64,000 nt of DNA from Clostridiaceae bacterium (GTDB taxonomy: Bacteria; Bacillota; Clostridia; Lachnospirales; Lachnospiraceae). Location: positions 124,001 through 188,000 of the forward strand of contig CABIXM010000005.1 in the NCBI GenBank assembly GCA_902362725.1, given 5' to 3'. The notes below the pieces were generated by a model. The model ran no database searches. It had not been told where the DNA came from and was given only the letters and a program-made list of their open reading frames with translations. Below are positions 1 through 7,318 of the stretch, one piece after another; within the stretch, counting starts at the first letter, position 1, and each line of letters begins with the position of its first letter. A program made the translations under genes and the position numbers.

Positions 1-810
1 CTCCGCGATTTTCCCTGTATTTTCCAGCGCCTCTTTCGCATACGGAAAAAGCGCTTCCATTTCCTCCGGGGATTTCACATAATACTGACCGCCCTCGTAG
101 CGCATCCGGTCTTCGTCCGCCAGCTTCTTGCCGGTCTGGATACAGAGCAGGATATCATGGGGCTTCACGTCCTGCGCATAGGTATAATGACAGTCATTGG
201 TGGCTACCAGGGGGATCTGAAGCTCCTGACTCATACGCAGCAACGCCTGATTCACGGTCTTCTGTTCCGGAATGCCGTGATCCTGCAGCTCCAGGAAATA
301 ATTTCCTTTTCCAAAGACTGCTTCATATTTTAAAGCAGATTTTTTTGCTTCCTCATAGAGTCCCTTCTGGATATACCGGGGCACCTCGCCCGCCAGGCAG
401 GCAGACAGGGCGATGATTCCCTCATGAAACTCCTGCAGGACCTCCATATCCACACGGGGCTTGTAGTAAAAGCCTTCCACATAGCCGCGGGACACGATTT
501 TCATCAGATTGGCGTAGCCCTGGTTGTTCTCCGCCAGAAGCACCAGGTGATAATACCGGTCGTCCCCTCCGGTGGTCTCCTTGTCGAAACGGGAATTGGG
601 AGCCACGTAAACTTCACAGCCCAGGATGGGCTTGATGCCCTCCGCCCGGGCCGCCCGGTAGAAATCGATGACGCCGAACATGGCCCCATGATCCGTAATG
701 GCCGCCGCCGTCATGCCCAGCTTCTTCACCTGGGCCACATATTCTTTTATCTTATTGGACCCGTCCAGAAGGCTGTATTCTGTATGGGTGTGTAAATGTA
801 CGAATGACAT
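1..810 (-). CDS. dnaE: DNA polymerase III alpha subunit (DnaE type), N-terminal part; cut by window edge
   Basis: Replicative DNA polymerase catalytic subunit. Only the first 270 codons are present; the frame is still open at base 1, so the gene continues to the left. It starts at the ATG at 808-810 on the minus strand. The visible part is the PHP domain: a His-rich motif at residues 5-9 (HLHTH), the LDGS segment at 15-18, ITDHG at 38-42 and GCEVYV at 64-69, in the order and spacing of bacterial DnaE. The PHP domain is known in the family as a metal-binding module, sometimes with proofreading nuclease activity. The PolC form usually has OB and exonuclease insertions before or within PHP; here PHP begins at the first residues, which favours DnaE. 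The next gene on this strand is coaBC, 66 bases upstream. Confidence 0.93.
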   Translation of the reverse strand, partial: MSFVHLHTHTEYSLLDGSNKIKEYVAQVKKLGMTAAAITDHGAMFGVIDFYRAARAEGIKPILGCEVYVAPNSRFDKETTGGDDRYYHLVLLAENNQGYANLMKIVSRGYVEGFYYKPRVDMEVLQEFHEGIIALSACLAGEVPRYIQKGLYEEAKKSALKYEAVFGKGNYFLELQDHGIPEQKTVNQALLRMSQELQIPLVATNDCHYTYAQDVKPHDILLCIQTGKKLADEDRMRYEGGQYYVKSPEEMEALFPYAKEALENTGKIAE

Positions 811-876
811 GAAGTCTCCTTATAATATGTCTTGCAGCCACCTGCAAGGGCAGCCGCGCTGTCTGTGTCTGCGGTT

Positions 877-2091
877 TTACGATCCCAGTTTTTTACAGAT
901 CTCATTTAAGATCTCGTGCGCAGTCTCCTCTTTGGAAAGCAGTGGCAGTTCCCGCTCTCCGTCCTTCGTCAACACGGTCACGCAATTGGTATCAGTCCCA
1001 AAGCCCGCGCCCGCCTTCCGGAGGCTGTTGGCGCAGATCAGATCGCAATTTTTGCTCTCCAGCTTTTTCTTCGCGTTGGCCAGCAGATCCTCTGTCTCCA
1101 TGGCGAAGCCGCAGAGCACCTGGCCTTCCCTTTTGTGCTCGCCCAGATATTTTAAAATATCCCGGGTTCTGGTCAGCTCGATGGAAAGTCCGCCCTCGGC
1201 CTTCTTTATTTTATAGTCTGCGGTGGTCACCGGCGTATAATCCGCCACTGCAGCGGCCTTGATAATCACATCGGACTCCTCCGCACGCTCTTTCACAGCC
1301 TCGAACATATCCTGCGCTGAGGTTACACGCACCACATTCACCAGCAGTGGCGCTTCCGCCTCCGTGTGGGCTGCCACCAGCGTCACCTCCGCGCCCCGGA
1401 GCATAGCTGCGTGGGCCAGGGCAAAGCCCATTTTCCCGGTAGAATGATTGGTGATAAAGCGTACCGGATCGATGGCTTCCCGGGTGGCTCCCGCAGTCAC
1501 CAGCACCTTTTTCCCTGCCAGATCCTTCTCGCAGGCAATTTCCTTCAGGATATATTCCAGCAGCAGCCTTTCATCGGGCATTCGTCCGTCGCCGCTGTCC
1601 CCATTGGCCAGCATACCGGTCTCCGGCGGAATGATCTCATAGCCGAAGCGGGCCAGCTTCTCCAGATTATCCTGGACGATCGGATTGTGGTACATATTGT
1701 GATTCATGGCCGGGGAAATGATTTTCTTGCAGGGGCAGGCCATGACCGTAGTAGTCAGCATATCGTCGGCAATGCCGTTCGCGATCTTGCCGATCACGTT
1801 GGCAGAGGCCGGAGCCACCAGCACCACGTCCGCCTGCTTGGCCAGCGCCACATGCTCCACACTGTACTGGAAATTCCGGTCAAAGGTGTCGATGAGGCAT
1901 TTATTGCCCGTCAGCTGCTCGAAGGTCAGCGGCGTGATAAATTCCGTAGCGTTTTTCGTCATCAGTACCTGCACGTTGGCCCCCAGTTTCCGGAGCATCC
2001 GCGCCAGATTTACGATTTTATATGCAGCGATACTTCCTGTTACGCCCAGTACCGCAGTCTTTCCTTTTAACGTATTTTTATCCAATGTCAT
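877..2091 (-). CDS. coaBC: CoaBC: phosphopantothenoylcysteine synthetase/decarboxylase
   Basis: Bifunctional cytosolic enzyme that joins 4'-phosphopantothenate to cysteine and decarboxylates the product, steps two and three of CoA synthesis. 404 residues is the normal length. The N-terminal flavoprotein (CoaC) shows GVTGS at 16-20, the catalytic His at 80, PASAN at 94-98 and PAMN..MY at 127-134. The C-terminal ligase (CoaB) shows VTAGATREAIDP at 198-209, NHSTGKMG at 215-222, KAAAVADY at 278-285 and KIKK at 294-297. The position usually held by the catalytic Cys of the substrate clamp (ACG..G.GR in E. coli Dfp) reads ANG, with Asn at 163. panT and coaX, which supply pantothenate and its phosphorylation, lie just beyond on the opposite strand, so the pathway is grouped here. 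Confidence 0.95.
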   Translation of the reverse strand: MTLDKNTLKGKTAVLGVTGSIAAYKIVNLARMLRKLGANVQVLMTKNATEFITPLTFEQLTGNKCLIDTFDRNFQYSVEHVALAKQADVVLVAPASANVIGKIANGIADDMLTTTVMACPCKKIISPAMNHNMYHNPIVQDNLEKLARFGYEIIPPETGMLANGDSGDGRMPDERLLLEYILKEIACEKDLAGKKVLVTAGATREAIDPVRFITNHSTGKMGFALAHAAMLRGAEVTLVAAHTEAEAPLLVNVVRVTSAQDMFEAVKERAEESDVIIKAAAVADYTPVTTADYKIKKAEGGLSIELTRTRDILKYLGEHKREGQVLCGFAMETEDLLANAKKKLESKNCDLICANSLRKAGAGFGTDTNCVTVLTKDGERELPLLSKEETAHEILNEICKKLGS

Positions 2092-2110
2092 CTGTTATTC
2101 CTCCCGTTTT

Positions 2111-2133
2111 ATTCCCCTTGATTATAGGGGAAT
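2111..2133. promoter_or_regulatory. Palindrome in the coaBC/panT divergent region
   Basis: ATTCCCC at 2111-2117 pairs with GGGGAAT at 2127-2133, immediately upstream of coaBC and within the spacer shared with panT. It could be an operator or a leader hairpin. A second small palindrome (CCCTT-AAGGG) lies at about 2228-2239, close to the panT ribosome binding site. No regulator is identified; this is symmetry only. Confidence 0.3.
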
Positions 2134-2265
2134 TTCGCATTTTTTTCAATACAAAGGCCCCCGAACTTTTTATTTGCTTGAATTACAGATTTCCCTATGC
2201 TATCATTACCCCGTAATTGTATTGTATCCCTTAAAAGGGAATAATAACAAGGAGGAAAACTGAAT

Positions 2266-2874
2266 ATGAAAACATCTACCAAAACACGGCAGCTAACCGT
2301 TCTCGGACTGCTGACCGGCATCTTACTTCTGATGGCTTATACGCCTCTGGGATACCTGAACATCGGGCCTCTGGCTATCTCGTTCAACGTGATTCCCGTC
2401 GCACTGGCTGCCATTACCCTGGGACCTGCAGGCGGAGCTGCCGCGGGAGCCGTATTTGGACTGACCAGCTTTTTACAGTGCATTGGTGTGGGCGGAGTGA
2501 GCTCCATGGGAGTCGTCCTTTTCGGAATTAACCCTGTACTGGCTTTTATCCAGCGCTTTGTACCGCGCCTTCTGGACGGTCTGCTGCTGGGATATATCTT
2601 CCGCGGCATGAAAAAGGCCACGAATGCACGCCTTGGCTGCTTCATCACCGGCTTCTTTTCCGCATTTCTAAATACGCTGTTCTTCATGACCGCCCTTGTG
2701 GTGCTCTTCGGCAATACTGAGTACATGCAGGGCCTCATCGGCGGTAAAAATATCATTCTGTTCGTATGCGGCTTTGTGGGAATCAACGCAGTATGCGAGA
2801 TGGTTTCATCGACGATTATTACCGGAGCGGTGGGCTTCGCGCTTTTAAAGGCTGGCCTGATTAACCGCGACTAA
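2266..2874 (+). CDS. panT: ECF transporter S component, PanT-like (pantothenate)
   Basis: Predicted substrate-binding membrane subunit of an energy-coupling-factor transporter; it would work with a shared EcfA/EcfA'/EcfT module encoded elsewhere. The 202 residues are mostly hydrophobic, with five to six predicted membrane segments and the Gly/Ala-rich stretch ITLGPAGGAAAGAVFGL at about 51-67 typical of S components. The start ATG follows a strong AAGGAGG site. Substrate is inferred from context: coaX (pantothenate kinase) begins 59 bases downstream on the same strand and coaBC is divergent. Folate or riboflavin would be alternatives for an S component alone, but the neighbours favour pantothenate. 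Confidence 0.8.
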   Translation: MKTSTKTRQLTVLGLLTGILLLMAYTPLGYLNIGPLAISFNVIPVALAAITLGPAGGAAAGAVFGLTSFLQCIGVGGVSSMGVVLFGINPVLAFIQRFVPRLLDGLLLGYIFRGMKKATNARLGCFITGFFSAFLNTLFFMTALVVLFGNTEYMQGLIGGKNIILFVCGFVGINAVCEMVSSTIITGAVGFALLKAGLINRD

Positions 2875-2883
2875 ATCTGGATT

Positions 2884-2923
2884 ACAGCCTGAAGCACTTG
2901 CTGCTGAAGGCGTATAACAGTTA
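2884..2923 (+). repeat. Short copy of repeat family 2, upstream of coaX
   Basis: A stem-loop with GCCT at 2887-2890 pairing to AGGC at 2908-2911 around GAAGCACTTGCTGCTGA, followed by TAACAGTTAGGAGG. The same hairpin occurs in the longer copies upstream of mfd and rpiB. The two inner stems of those copies are missing here. The element runs directly into the coaX ribosome binding site. Confidence 0.7.
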
Positions 2924-2933
2924 GGAGGAAAAA

Positions 2934-3713
2934 ATGATTCTGACCATTGATATCGGAAATACGAATATTGTCATGGGCTGCTTTCATAAGGATCAGCTGC
3001 TCTTCCTGGAGCGTTTTTCCACAGAGCAGGATTCCACGTCCCTGGAATATGCGACCATCATCCGGGAAATGCTGGATCTGCATGAGATAACGCCTGCGCA
3101 GATCCGGGGCGGCATCATTTCCTCCGTGGTTCCTTCCGTAACCAACACAGTTCGGGAGGCTGCTGAAAAATTCACCGGCGCCCGGATGCTGGTAGTAGGC
3201 CCCGGCATCAAGACCGGAATCAAACTGGCCGTAGACGACCCGGCCCAGCAGGGCAGCGACCTGATCGTAGGCGCGGTGGCCGGCGTCCACAGCTATCCCG
3301 TCCCTCAGATTATCATCGACATGGGTACGGCTACCACGGTCTCTGTCATCAACAGGGACAAGGCCTACATCGGGAAAATGATTCTGCCCGGTGTGGCCGT
3401 CTCCCTGAACGCCCTCTCCGGCAAAGCGGCGCAGCTCCCCTATATCTCTCTGGAGAAGCCGAAGAAGCTTATCGGCAGCAATACGGTGGACTCCATGAAG
3501 AGCGGCATCCTCTACGGGAATGCCGGAGCTATGGACGGACTCATCGACCGGATCAACGAAGAACTGGGCGAGGAATGCACGATGGTCGCCACCGGCGGAC
3601 TGGCGGGCGTGATTACGCCGCTGTGCAGGCATGAGATTATTCTGGATGAGGATCTGCTGCTGAAAGGGCTGTTGATTCTGTATTATAAAAACTGCGGAAA
3701 TGAAAAAGAATAA
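2934..3713 (+). CDS. coaX: Type III pantothenate kinase CoaX
   Basis: ATP-dependent phosphorylation of pantothenate, the first step of CoA synthesis; the type III enzyme is known to require a monovalent cation and to resist CoA feedback. At 259 residues it has family length. Visible motifs are the N-terminal phosphate loop DIGNTN (6-11), GSD (107-109) and the IDMGTATT block around 128-135 that binds pantothenate and ATP, plus LPG at 151-153. The start has an ideal AGGAGG site. It probably shares a transcript with panT; the truncated family 2 repeat lies between them. A hairpin terminator follows. Confidence 0.96.
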   Translation: MILTIDIGNTNIVMGCFHKDQLLFLERFSTEQDSTSLEYATIIREMLDLHEITPAQIRGGIISSVVPSVTNTVREAAEKFTGARMLVVGPGIKTGIKLAVDDPAQQGSDLIVGAVAGVHSYPVPQIIIDMGTATTVSVINRDKAYIGKMILPGVAVSLNALSGKAAQLPYISLEKPKKLIGSNTVDSMKSGILYGNAGAMDGLIDRINEELGEECTMVATGGLAGVITPLCRHEIILDEDLLLKGLLILYYKNCGNEKE

Positions 3714-3743
3714 GAGATTTTCTTAAAAAAGGGCTGAAAAAAG

Positions 3744-3780
3744 CGAGGTATTGTTCCAGCGGAACGAATACCTCGTTTTA
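3744..3780. terminator. Bidirectional terminator between coaX and a small gene
   Basis: CGAGGTATT-GTTCC and GGAACGAATACCTCG form a long stem around a 3-nt loop. It has T-rich sequence on the right and A-rich sequence on the left, so it can serve coaX on the plus strand and the minus-strand gene ending at 3785. Confidence 0.85.
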
Positions 3781-3784
3781 TTCT

Positions 3785-4018
3785 TTAACCATTGATCATA
3801 AATGAAACTAATTTGTCGATGTCTTCCTTCTCGTATGCGATGATCTCAAGCTCCGGGATTTCTCCGTTGGAGAAGATGTTCGCCATAGATACATACTGGG
3901 AAAGCTTTGACTTCAGATTCAGTCTGTCGCCCTCGCCGGTAACCAGCTCAACCTTACCCTTGCAGCTGTCTACTACCTTGAAGAATTTATCGATGTCTGT
4001 AATGTTCTGTACTTTCAT
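3785..4018 (-). CDS. Small conserved-looking protein of unknown function (77 aa)
   Basis: Unrecognised. The protein is 77 residues, acidic, with mixed alpha/beta character and no signal or membrane segment. The ATG lies behind a GGGGTGAAT-type ribosome binding site and the frame ends just before the shared terminator. Codon use resembles the neighbours, so expression is plausible. It stands alone between coaX (convergent) and the S1-domain gene. Nothing in the sequence indicates a reaction or partner. Confidence 0.7.
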   Translation of the reverse strand: MKVQNITDIDKFFKVVDSCKGKVELVTGEGDRLNLKSKLSQYVSMANIFSNGEIPELEIIAYEKEDIDKLVSFMING

Positions 4019-4112
4019 TCTGATTCACCCCTTTCTTTTCTTTTCTTATTATAACCGCAAAGTCCGGCTTTGGAAAGCACTATTTTTCAATTTTCATAAA
4101 ATTTAACATTTT

Positions 4113-4949
4113 TTATAATTTATAGCGGATACTCTTCTCGGTTATCTCTATTTTGCCCTCTTTTAAGAGTCTTCCCACCGCTCTTTTGAACGCATTTTTG
4201 CTTAAATGCAGTTCCCGCTCAATCACTTCCGGCGACGCTTTGTCTGTAAAGGGCAGGACTCCGTCAAATTCATCGATGACCTTCAGCACAGCTTCCGCGT
4301 CTGCGTCCATCTGCAGGTAGGCTTTTTCCCGGAGACTTAAGTTCAGCTTGCCGTCCTCATGGACGCCGGTGACACGGGCCTCCACGATGTCGCCGATCTT
4401 CGCTCCCCCGTGGAAATCTTTTCGGGGCACCAGGCCGGAATAGCGGTTATCGACCGCCACAAATGCGCCGAATTCTTCGCTGATTTCGTAGACAGTTCCT
4501 TTGACACGGTCATCCTTTTTATACGGGGACTGAAGCTCCAGGTACTCATACACATTCATGGTCGCGCAGAGGCGGCTGCTCTTGTCGATATACAGCGCTA
4601 CCAGAACCTCCTGGCCCTCATGCACCCGGCGGGTCTGCTCCCGGAAAGGCAGCAGCAGATCCTTTTCCAGACCCCAGTCCAGAAAAGCTCCTATTTTGCC
4701 CACCTGGGCTACTTTTAAGACAGCCAGGCCGCCCAGCTCCAGCTTCGGTTCGTTCGTGGTGGAAATCAGGCGATCCTTGGAATCCTTGTATACAAAAACC
4801 GTCAGCTTCGAACCAATCTCCGTCCCCTCCGGCACTTGCTTCTTCGGCAGCAGCACGCGCTCCTCCGCGTCCTCCTGCTCCCCGAGATAGACGCCGAATT
4901 CAACTCTTTTTATTACGGTTAATTCCTGTTTTTTTCCTAATTCAATCAT
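4113..4949 (-). CDS. cvfB: CvfB-like S1 RNA-binding protein
   Basis: 278 residues with several S1-type OB folds in series and a C-terminal winged-helix-like segment (SKNAFKRAVGRLLKEGKI). This is the layout of the CvfB/YitL family, RNA-binding proteins linked in other Firmicutes to expression of virulence or surface factors. S1-like stretches are VLKVAQVGKIGAFLDWG, VKGTVYEISEEFGAFVAV and IVEARVTGVHEDGKLNLSLR. The frame is open 45 codons further upstream, but those codons translate a hairpin repeat, so the ATG at 4947-4949 is preferred. Its AGGAG site (4960-4964) sits inside the last stem of the repeat, ten bases before the ATG, which could limit translation. Confidence 0.88.
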   Translation of the reverse strand: MIELGKKQELTVIKRVEFGVYLGEQEDAEERVLLPKKQVPEGTEIGSKLTVFVYKDSKDRLISTTNEPKLELGGLAVLKVAQVGKIGAFLDWGLEKDLLLPFREQTRRVHEGQEVLVALYIDKSSRLCATMNVYEYLELQSPYKKDDRVKGTVYEISEEFGAFVAVDNRYSGLVPRKDFHGGAKIGDIVEARVTGVHEDGKLNLSLREKAYLQMDADAEAVLKVIDEFDGVLPFTDKASPEVIERELHLSKNAFKRAVGRLLKEGKIEITEKSIRYKL

Positions 4950-4957
4950 GTCTTTCC

Positions 4958-5103
4958 GTCTCCTGTTCTCTTCGTTCACAGGAGACCGCTCCGCGATGCA
5001 ACGAAAGGAACCTTCTTGAACACAGTTCAAGAAGTAGCGTTCGCTTCGCAAACTTAACTCGGGATTTTGGCATATACATGCCAAAACACCTCGCGGAACA
5101 GTG
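4958..5103 (-). repeat. Repeat family 1, copy A (upstream of cvfB)
   Basis: Read on the minus strand this element has three hairpins. Hairpin 1 is TTTTGGCAT/ATGCCAAAA between CGCGAGGTG and TCCCGAG. Hairpin 2 is CTTCTTGAA/TTCAAGAAG. Hairpin 3 is GTCTCCTGT/ACAGGAGAC around the loop GAACGAAGAGA, at 4958-4986. Copies at 30330-30452 and 58437-58565 keep the order and the flanking words but have different, still complementary, stems. The 3' arm of hairpin 3 contains the cvfB Shine-Dalgarno sequence. Confidence 0.85.
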
Positions 5104-5130
5104 TCCTGTTGAAATTTACTTAAATAATAC

Positions 5131-5832
5131 TTATGATAATTCTATCACCGCGTAGGGCCGTCCCAGCTCATCGCACAGCCCTACGGTATACCGCCCGTCC
5201 TCCAGCGCTACTACCGGATAAATCATATCGCCCAACAGCGCTGATTTCTTATACTCGGCACGCATCTGGTGAATGGGGAAATTCTCCGGTACGTATTCCC
5301 GGGCCATCTGGATGTACTGGCCGTTGTTCACGTGATGGTTCGTGTCCAGATGATGCTTCTGCACCGCAAAGGGTTCCTTCGTCTCGCCCTCTTTCGGCAT
5401 CGGCACCTTCCGGGAGGCGTATTTCATATCCAGCTTTTCCTCCAGCACGTAGGCCTGCTCGATATCCTCCAGCACCCGGGTCGGAAGTCCCGTGTCCGTG
5501 TCCAGAAAGCTCCAGAGGCTGTTGGCATAGGCAATCAATTTTCCCTCCTGGTCCCGCATGGTAAAATTGCGGTAGCCCGCAAAGTTCTTGAAATAATAGG
5601 GCCAGGTGCCAATCTCGATCTCCTCGCAAAGCTTCGGATACCGCTCAATCACAATCTGCCAGGACGAAAGCACCCAGACCCGGTGCAGCTCCTCCAGGCG
5701 CTCCACGCCATTATTCAGCATCTCTGACTGAAAGGTACTGCAATCCTGAAAATAATTGATGATTCCGTTCAGTGACAGTTTCTTATCCTCGCCCACCTCG
5801 CTGTAGCGGACCCGGCTTTTAAATGAATACAT
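5131..5832 (-). CDS. Acyl-ACP thioesterase (FatA/FatB-like double hotdog)
   Basis: Predicted to release fatty acids from acyl carrier protein in the cytosol. 233 residues, consistent with the compact bacterial acyl-ACP thioesterases. The N-terminal half begins with the YxxR-like entry of the first hotdog and contains INYFQDCSTFQSE. The catalytic signature DTNHHVNNGQY lies at 163-173, matching the Asn/His motif of plant and bacterial enzymes of this family. It is followed on the minus strand by repeat family 1 copy A and cvfB. The product chain length cannot be read from sequence. Confidence 0.88.
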   Translation of the reverse strand: MYSFKSRVRYSEVGEDKKLSLNGIINYFQDCSTFQSEMLNNGVERLEELHRVWVLSSWQIVIERYPKLCEEIEIGTWPYYFKNFAGYRNFTMRDQEGKLIAYANSLWSFLDTDTGLPTRVLEDIEQAYVLEEKLDMKYASRKVPMPKEGETKEPFAVQKHHLDTNHHVNNGQYIQMAREYVPENFPIHQMRAEYKKSALLGDMIYPVVALEDGRYTVGLCDELGRPYAVIELS

Positions 5833-6019
5833 ATGTTACGCTCCTTTTTATCCCTCTGCGTTTCGTATTTATTATAGCGAAACACCCGCGAAAACACAAG
5901 CGCTTCCTCTTCCCCTATACCCCTACCTCTATGGCTTATTGGCAAAAATTATCAGTAGGATATACTGGAACAACGGTGTTTCAAAGACGCTATTTTATGC
6001 TAAAGGAGAACTTTGTGTT

Positions 6020-6364
6020 ATGAAGAAAAATACCAAACGCTACATTGCCGCTTCCGCAGCCTTCATTCTGGCCTTTGGAATCGCGCCCAGCGCAAATGCC
6101 ATGCACATCATGGAGGGCTACCTTCCCGCAGGCTTCTGCGTAGCCTGGGCCGATGAAATCTTTTTATTCAAGGATGGAAGCGTTCTGAAATCCGGAACGC
6201 CGGAGGAGGTCTTTACCGACACCTCTGCCCTCAGGGAGACCAACCTCACCCAGCCTGCCGTGCTGGAGCTGTTCGACAGTCTCTGCGCAAAAGGAATTTT
6301 AAAGAAAGAATGGAAAATCCCCAGGAATCTGAAGGAACTGGAAGCCTATATCAGCGCACTGTAA
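6020..6364 (+). pseudogene. cbiM'-'cbiO in-frame fusion: relic of a cobalt ECF transporter operon
   Basis: A 114-codon frame starting at an ATG behind AAAGGAGAA. Residues 1-27 are a signal-like leader and 28-43 (MHIMEGYLPAGFCVAW) are the conserved N-terminus of CbiM, the cobalt/nickel ECF transporter subunit. Without a break it continues as DEIFLFKDGSVLKSGTPEEVF and what follows, the C-terminal part of the ATPase CbiO after its switch region. Known operon order is cbiM-cbiN-cbiQ-cbiO, so one deletion from early cbiM to late cbiO explains the frame. The Walker motifs and nearly all membrane segments are gone, so transport activity is not expected. A small secreted or membrane-tethered product cannot be excluded. 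Confidence 0.85.
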
Positions 6365-6427
6365 TATAGAGAACTCCTCAGCAAATTATGATTCTGTTGT
6401 ACAAAACATATACACATACAGATAAAA

Positions 6428-6473
6428 GGGACTGCCGCTCCATCACCTGTTATTGATGATGAAGCGGCAGTCC
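6428..6473. terminator. Bidirectional terminator
   Basis: GGGACTGCCGCT and AGCGGCAGTCCC form a 12-bp stem whose interior carries a second short stem (CATCA/TGATG). It has AAAA on the left and follows the cbi relic. In the minus direction it ends the HIRAN gene transcript with TTTT. Confidence 0.8.
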
Positions 6474-6572
6474 CTTCCGGTATTCATTTCCTTATAGCAG
6501 TCATCGGCCTTCTCATTTACAGTACACAATACTTTTTCTACCTTTGTATAAAATAATGGCTGGTTATATACC

Positions 6573-7274
6573 TCAATTTTGTGTTTTCTCAACCTTTACC
6601 ATCACTTCAATACACTCATCGCAATTCTGTTCTTTTTCTACTTTTGCAACATAACATCCCGAAATTCTTTTTTCATTCATTAATTTTAAAAACGCCTGTG
6701 CGTAATATCGTGGGATATAACCCAGCTTTTCTTTTCTTTCATTTAAGACAATAATTGCATTCTTGTCATAGGGATTATCCGGCTCACTACATAAAAAGCA
6801 TTCATCACCACGTGTCACAGCAACTGCGTTTTTACAGGCTTTTCCTTCACACCCCAGATAATGTCTTACCCCTGCCAGATAAAAAGTTTTTTCAAATTTC
6901 TCTTCCACATCCAACAATGGATCTACAAACTGTAAATTATCAATGGGAAGCCGTGCTCCGCTTTTCTTCAACAATTCATAGGCATCATATTCTTTTAATC
7001 CATATTTATCAAGAATTTTGCCGATATCTTTTCTCTTTCTGTCTGGAAGTCTGCTGGAAAAAACAGGAAAAAGTTCTTTGCACCGGTACATAACATCCAG
7101 ATTTTCAAATACTACCAATGGCTTAAATCCCGCATCCATTGCTGCTTTTATTTCTCCGCAATACTGAAATTCATACTCTCCGTTTCTGGAAAGTTGTCCG
7201 ATAATATATTGTCTTCTTGTAGTACTGCACTTCCAAATCAGGTACAAATACTCCTTCCCATCCTTAACAGACAT
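6573..7274 (-). CDS. HipS-like (HipA N-terminal) plus HIRAN domain protein
   Basis: 233 residues starting at the ATG at 7272-7274, which has a GGAGAAAGG site; an ATG nine codons upstream lacks one. Residues about 10-115 resemble the N-subdomain of HipA (the part that is separate as HipS in HipBST systems): a VGEL-like strand (IIGQLSRNGEYEF), FPVFSSRLPD near 70-77 and a YELLKKSGA helix. Residues about 132-210 are a HIRAN domain: YLAGVRHY at 132-139, EPDNPYDKNAI at 164-174 and GYIPRYYA at 185-192. HIRAN domains are known to bind DNA ends or modified DNA in other proteins. The gene lies 44 bases downstream of a truncated HipA-type kinase on the same strand. No HipB-like helix-turn-helix protein is nearby. 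A toxin-antitoxin role is inferred only from the domains. Confidence 0.75.
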   Translation of the reverse strand: MSVKDGKEYLYLIWKCSTTRRQYIIGQLSRNGEYEFQYCGEIKAAMDAGFKPLVVFENLDVMYRCKELFPVFSSRLPDRKRKDIGKILDKYGLKEYDAYELLKKSGARLPIDNLQFVDPLLDVEEKFEKTFYLAGVRHYLGCEGKACKNAVAVTRGDECFLCSEPDNPYDKNAIIVLNERKEKLGYIPRYYAQAFLKLMNEKRISGCYVAKVEKEQNCDECIEVMVKVEKTQN

Positions 7275-7318
7275 TTTATTCCGCCTTTCTCCTATAAACA
7301 TCCTGTAACATTTGGATT

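Noticed and set aside
4950..5084. 45-codon N-terminal extension of cvfB
   Set aside because: It translates the family 1 repeat, has no ribosome binding site and the S1 protein family begins at the later ATG.
5833..6019. Cobalamin riboswitch upstream of the cbiM relic
   Set aside because: Expected for cobalt transport operons, but no B12-box-like core was found in the 187 bases before the start.
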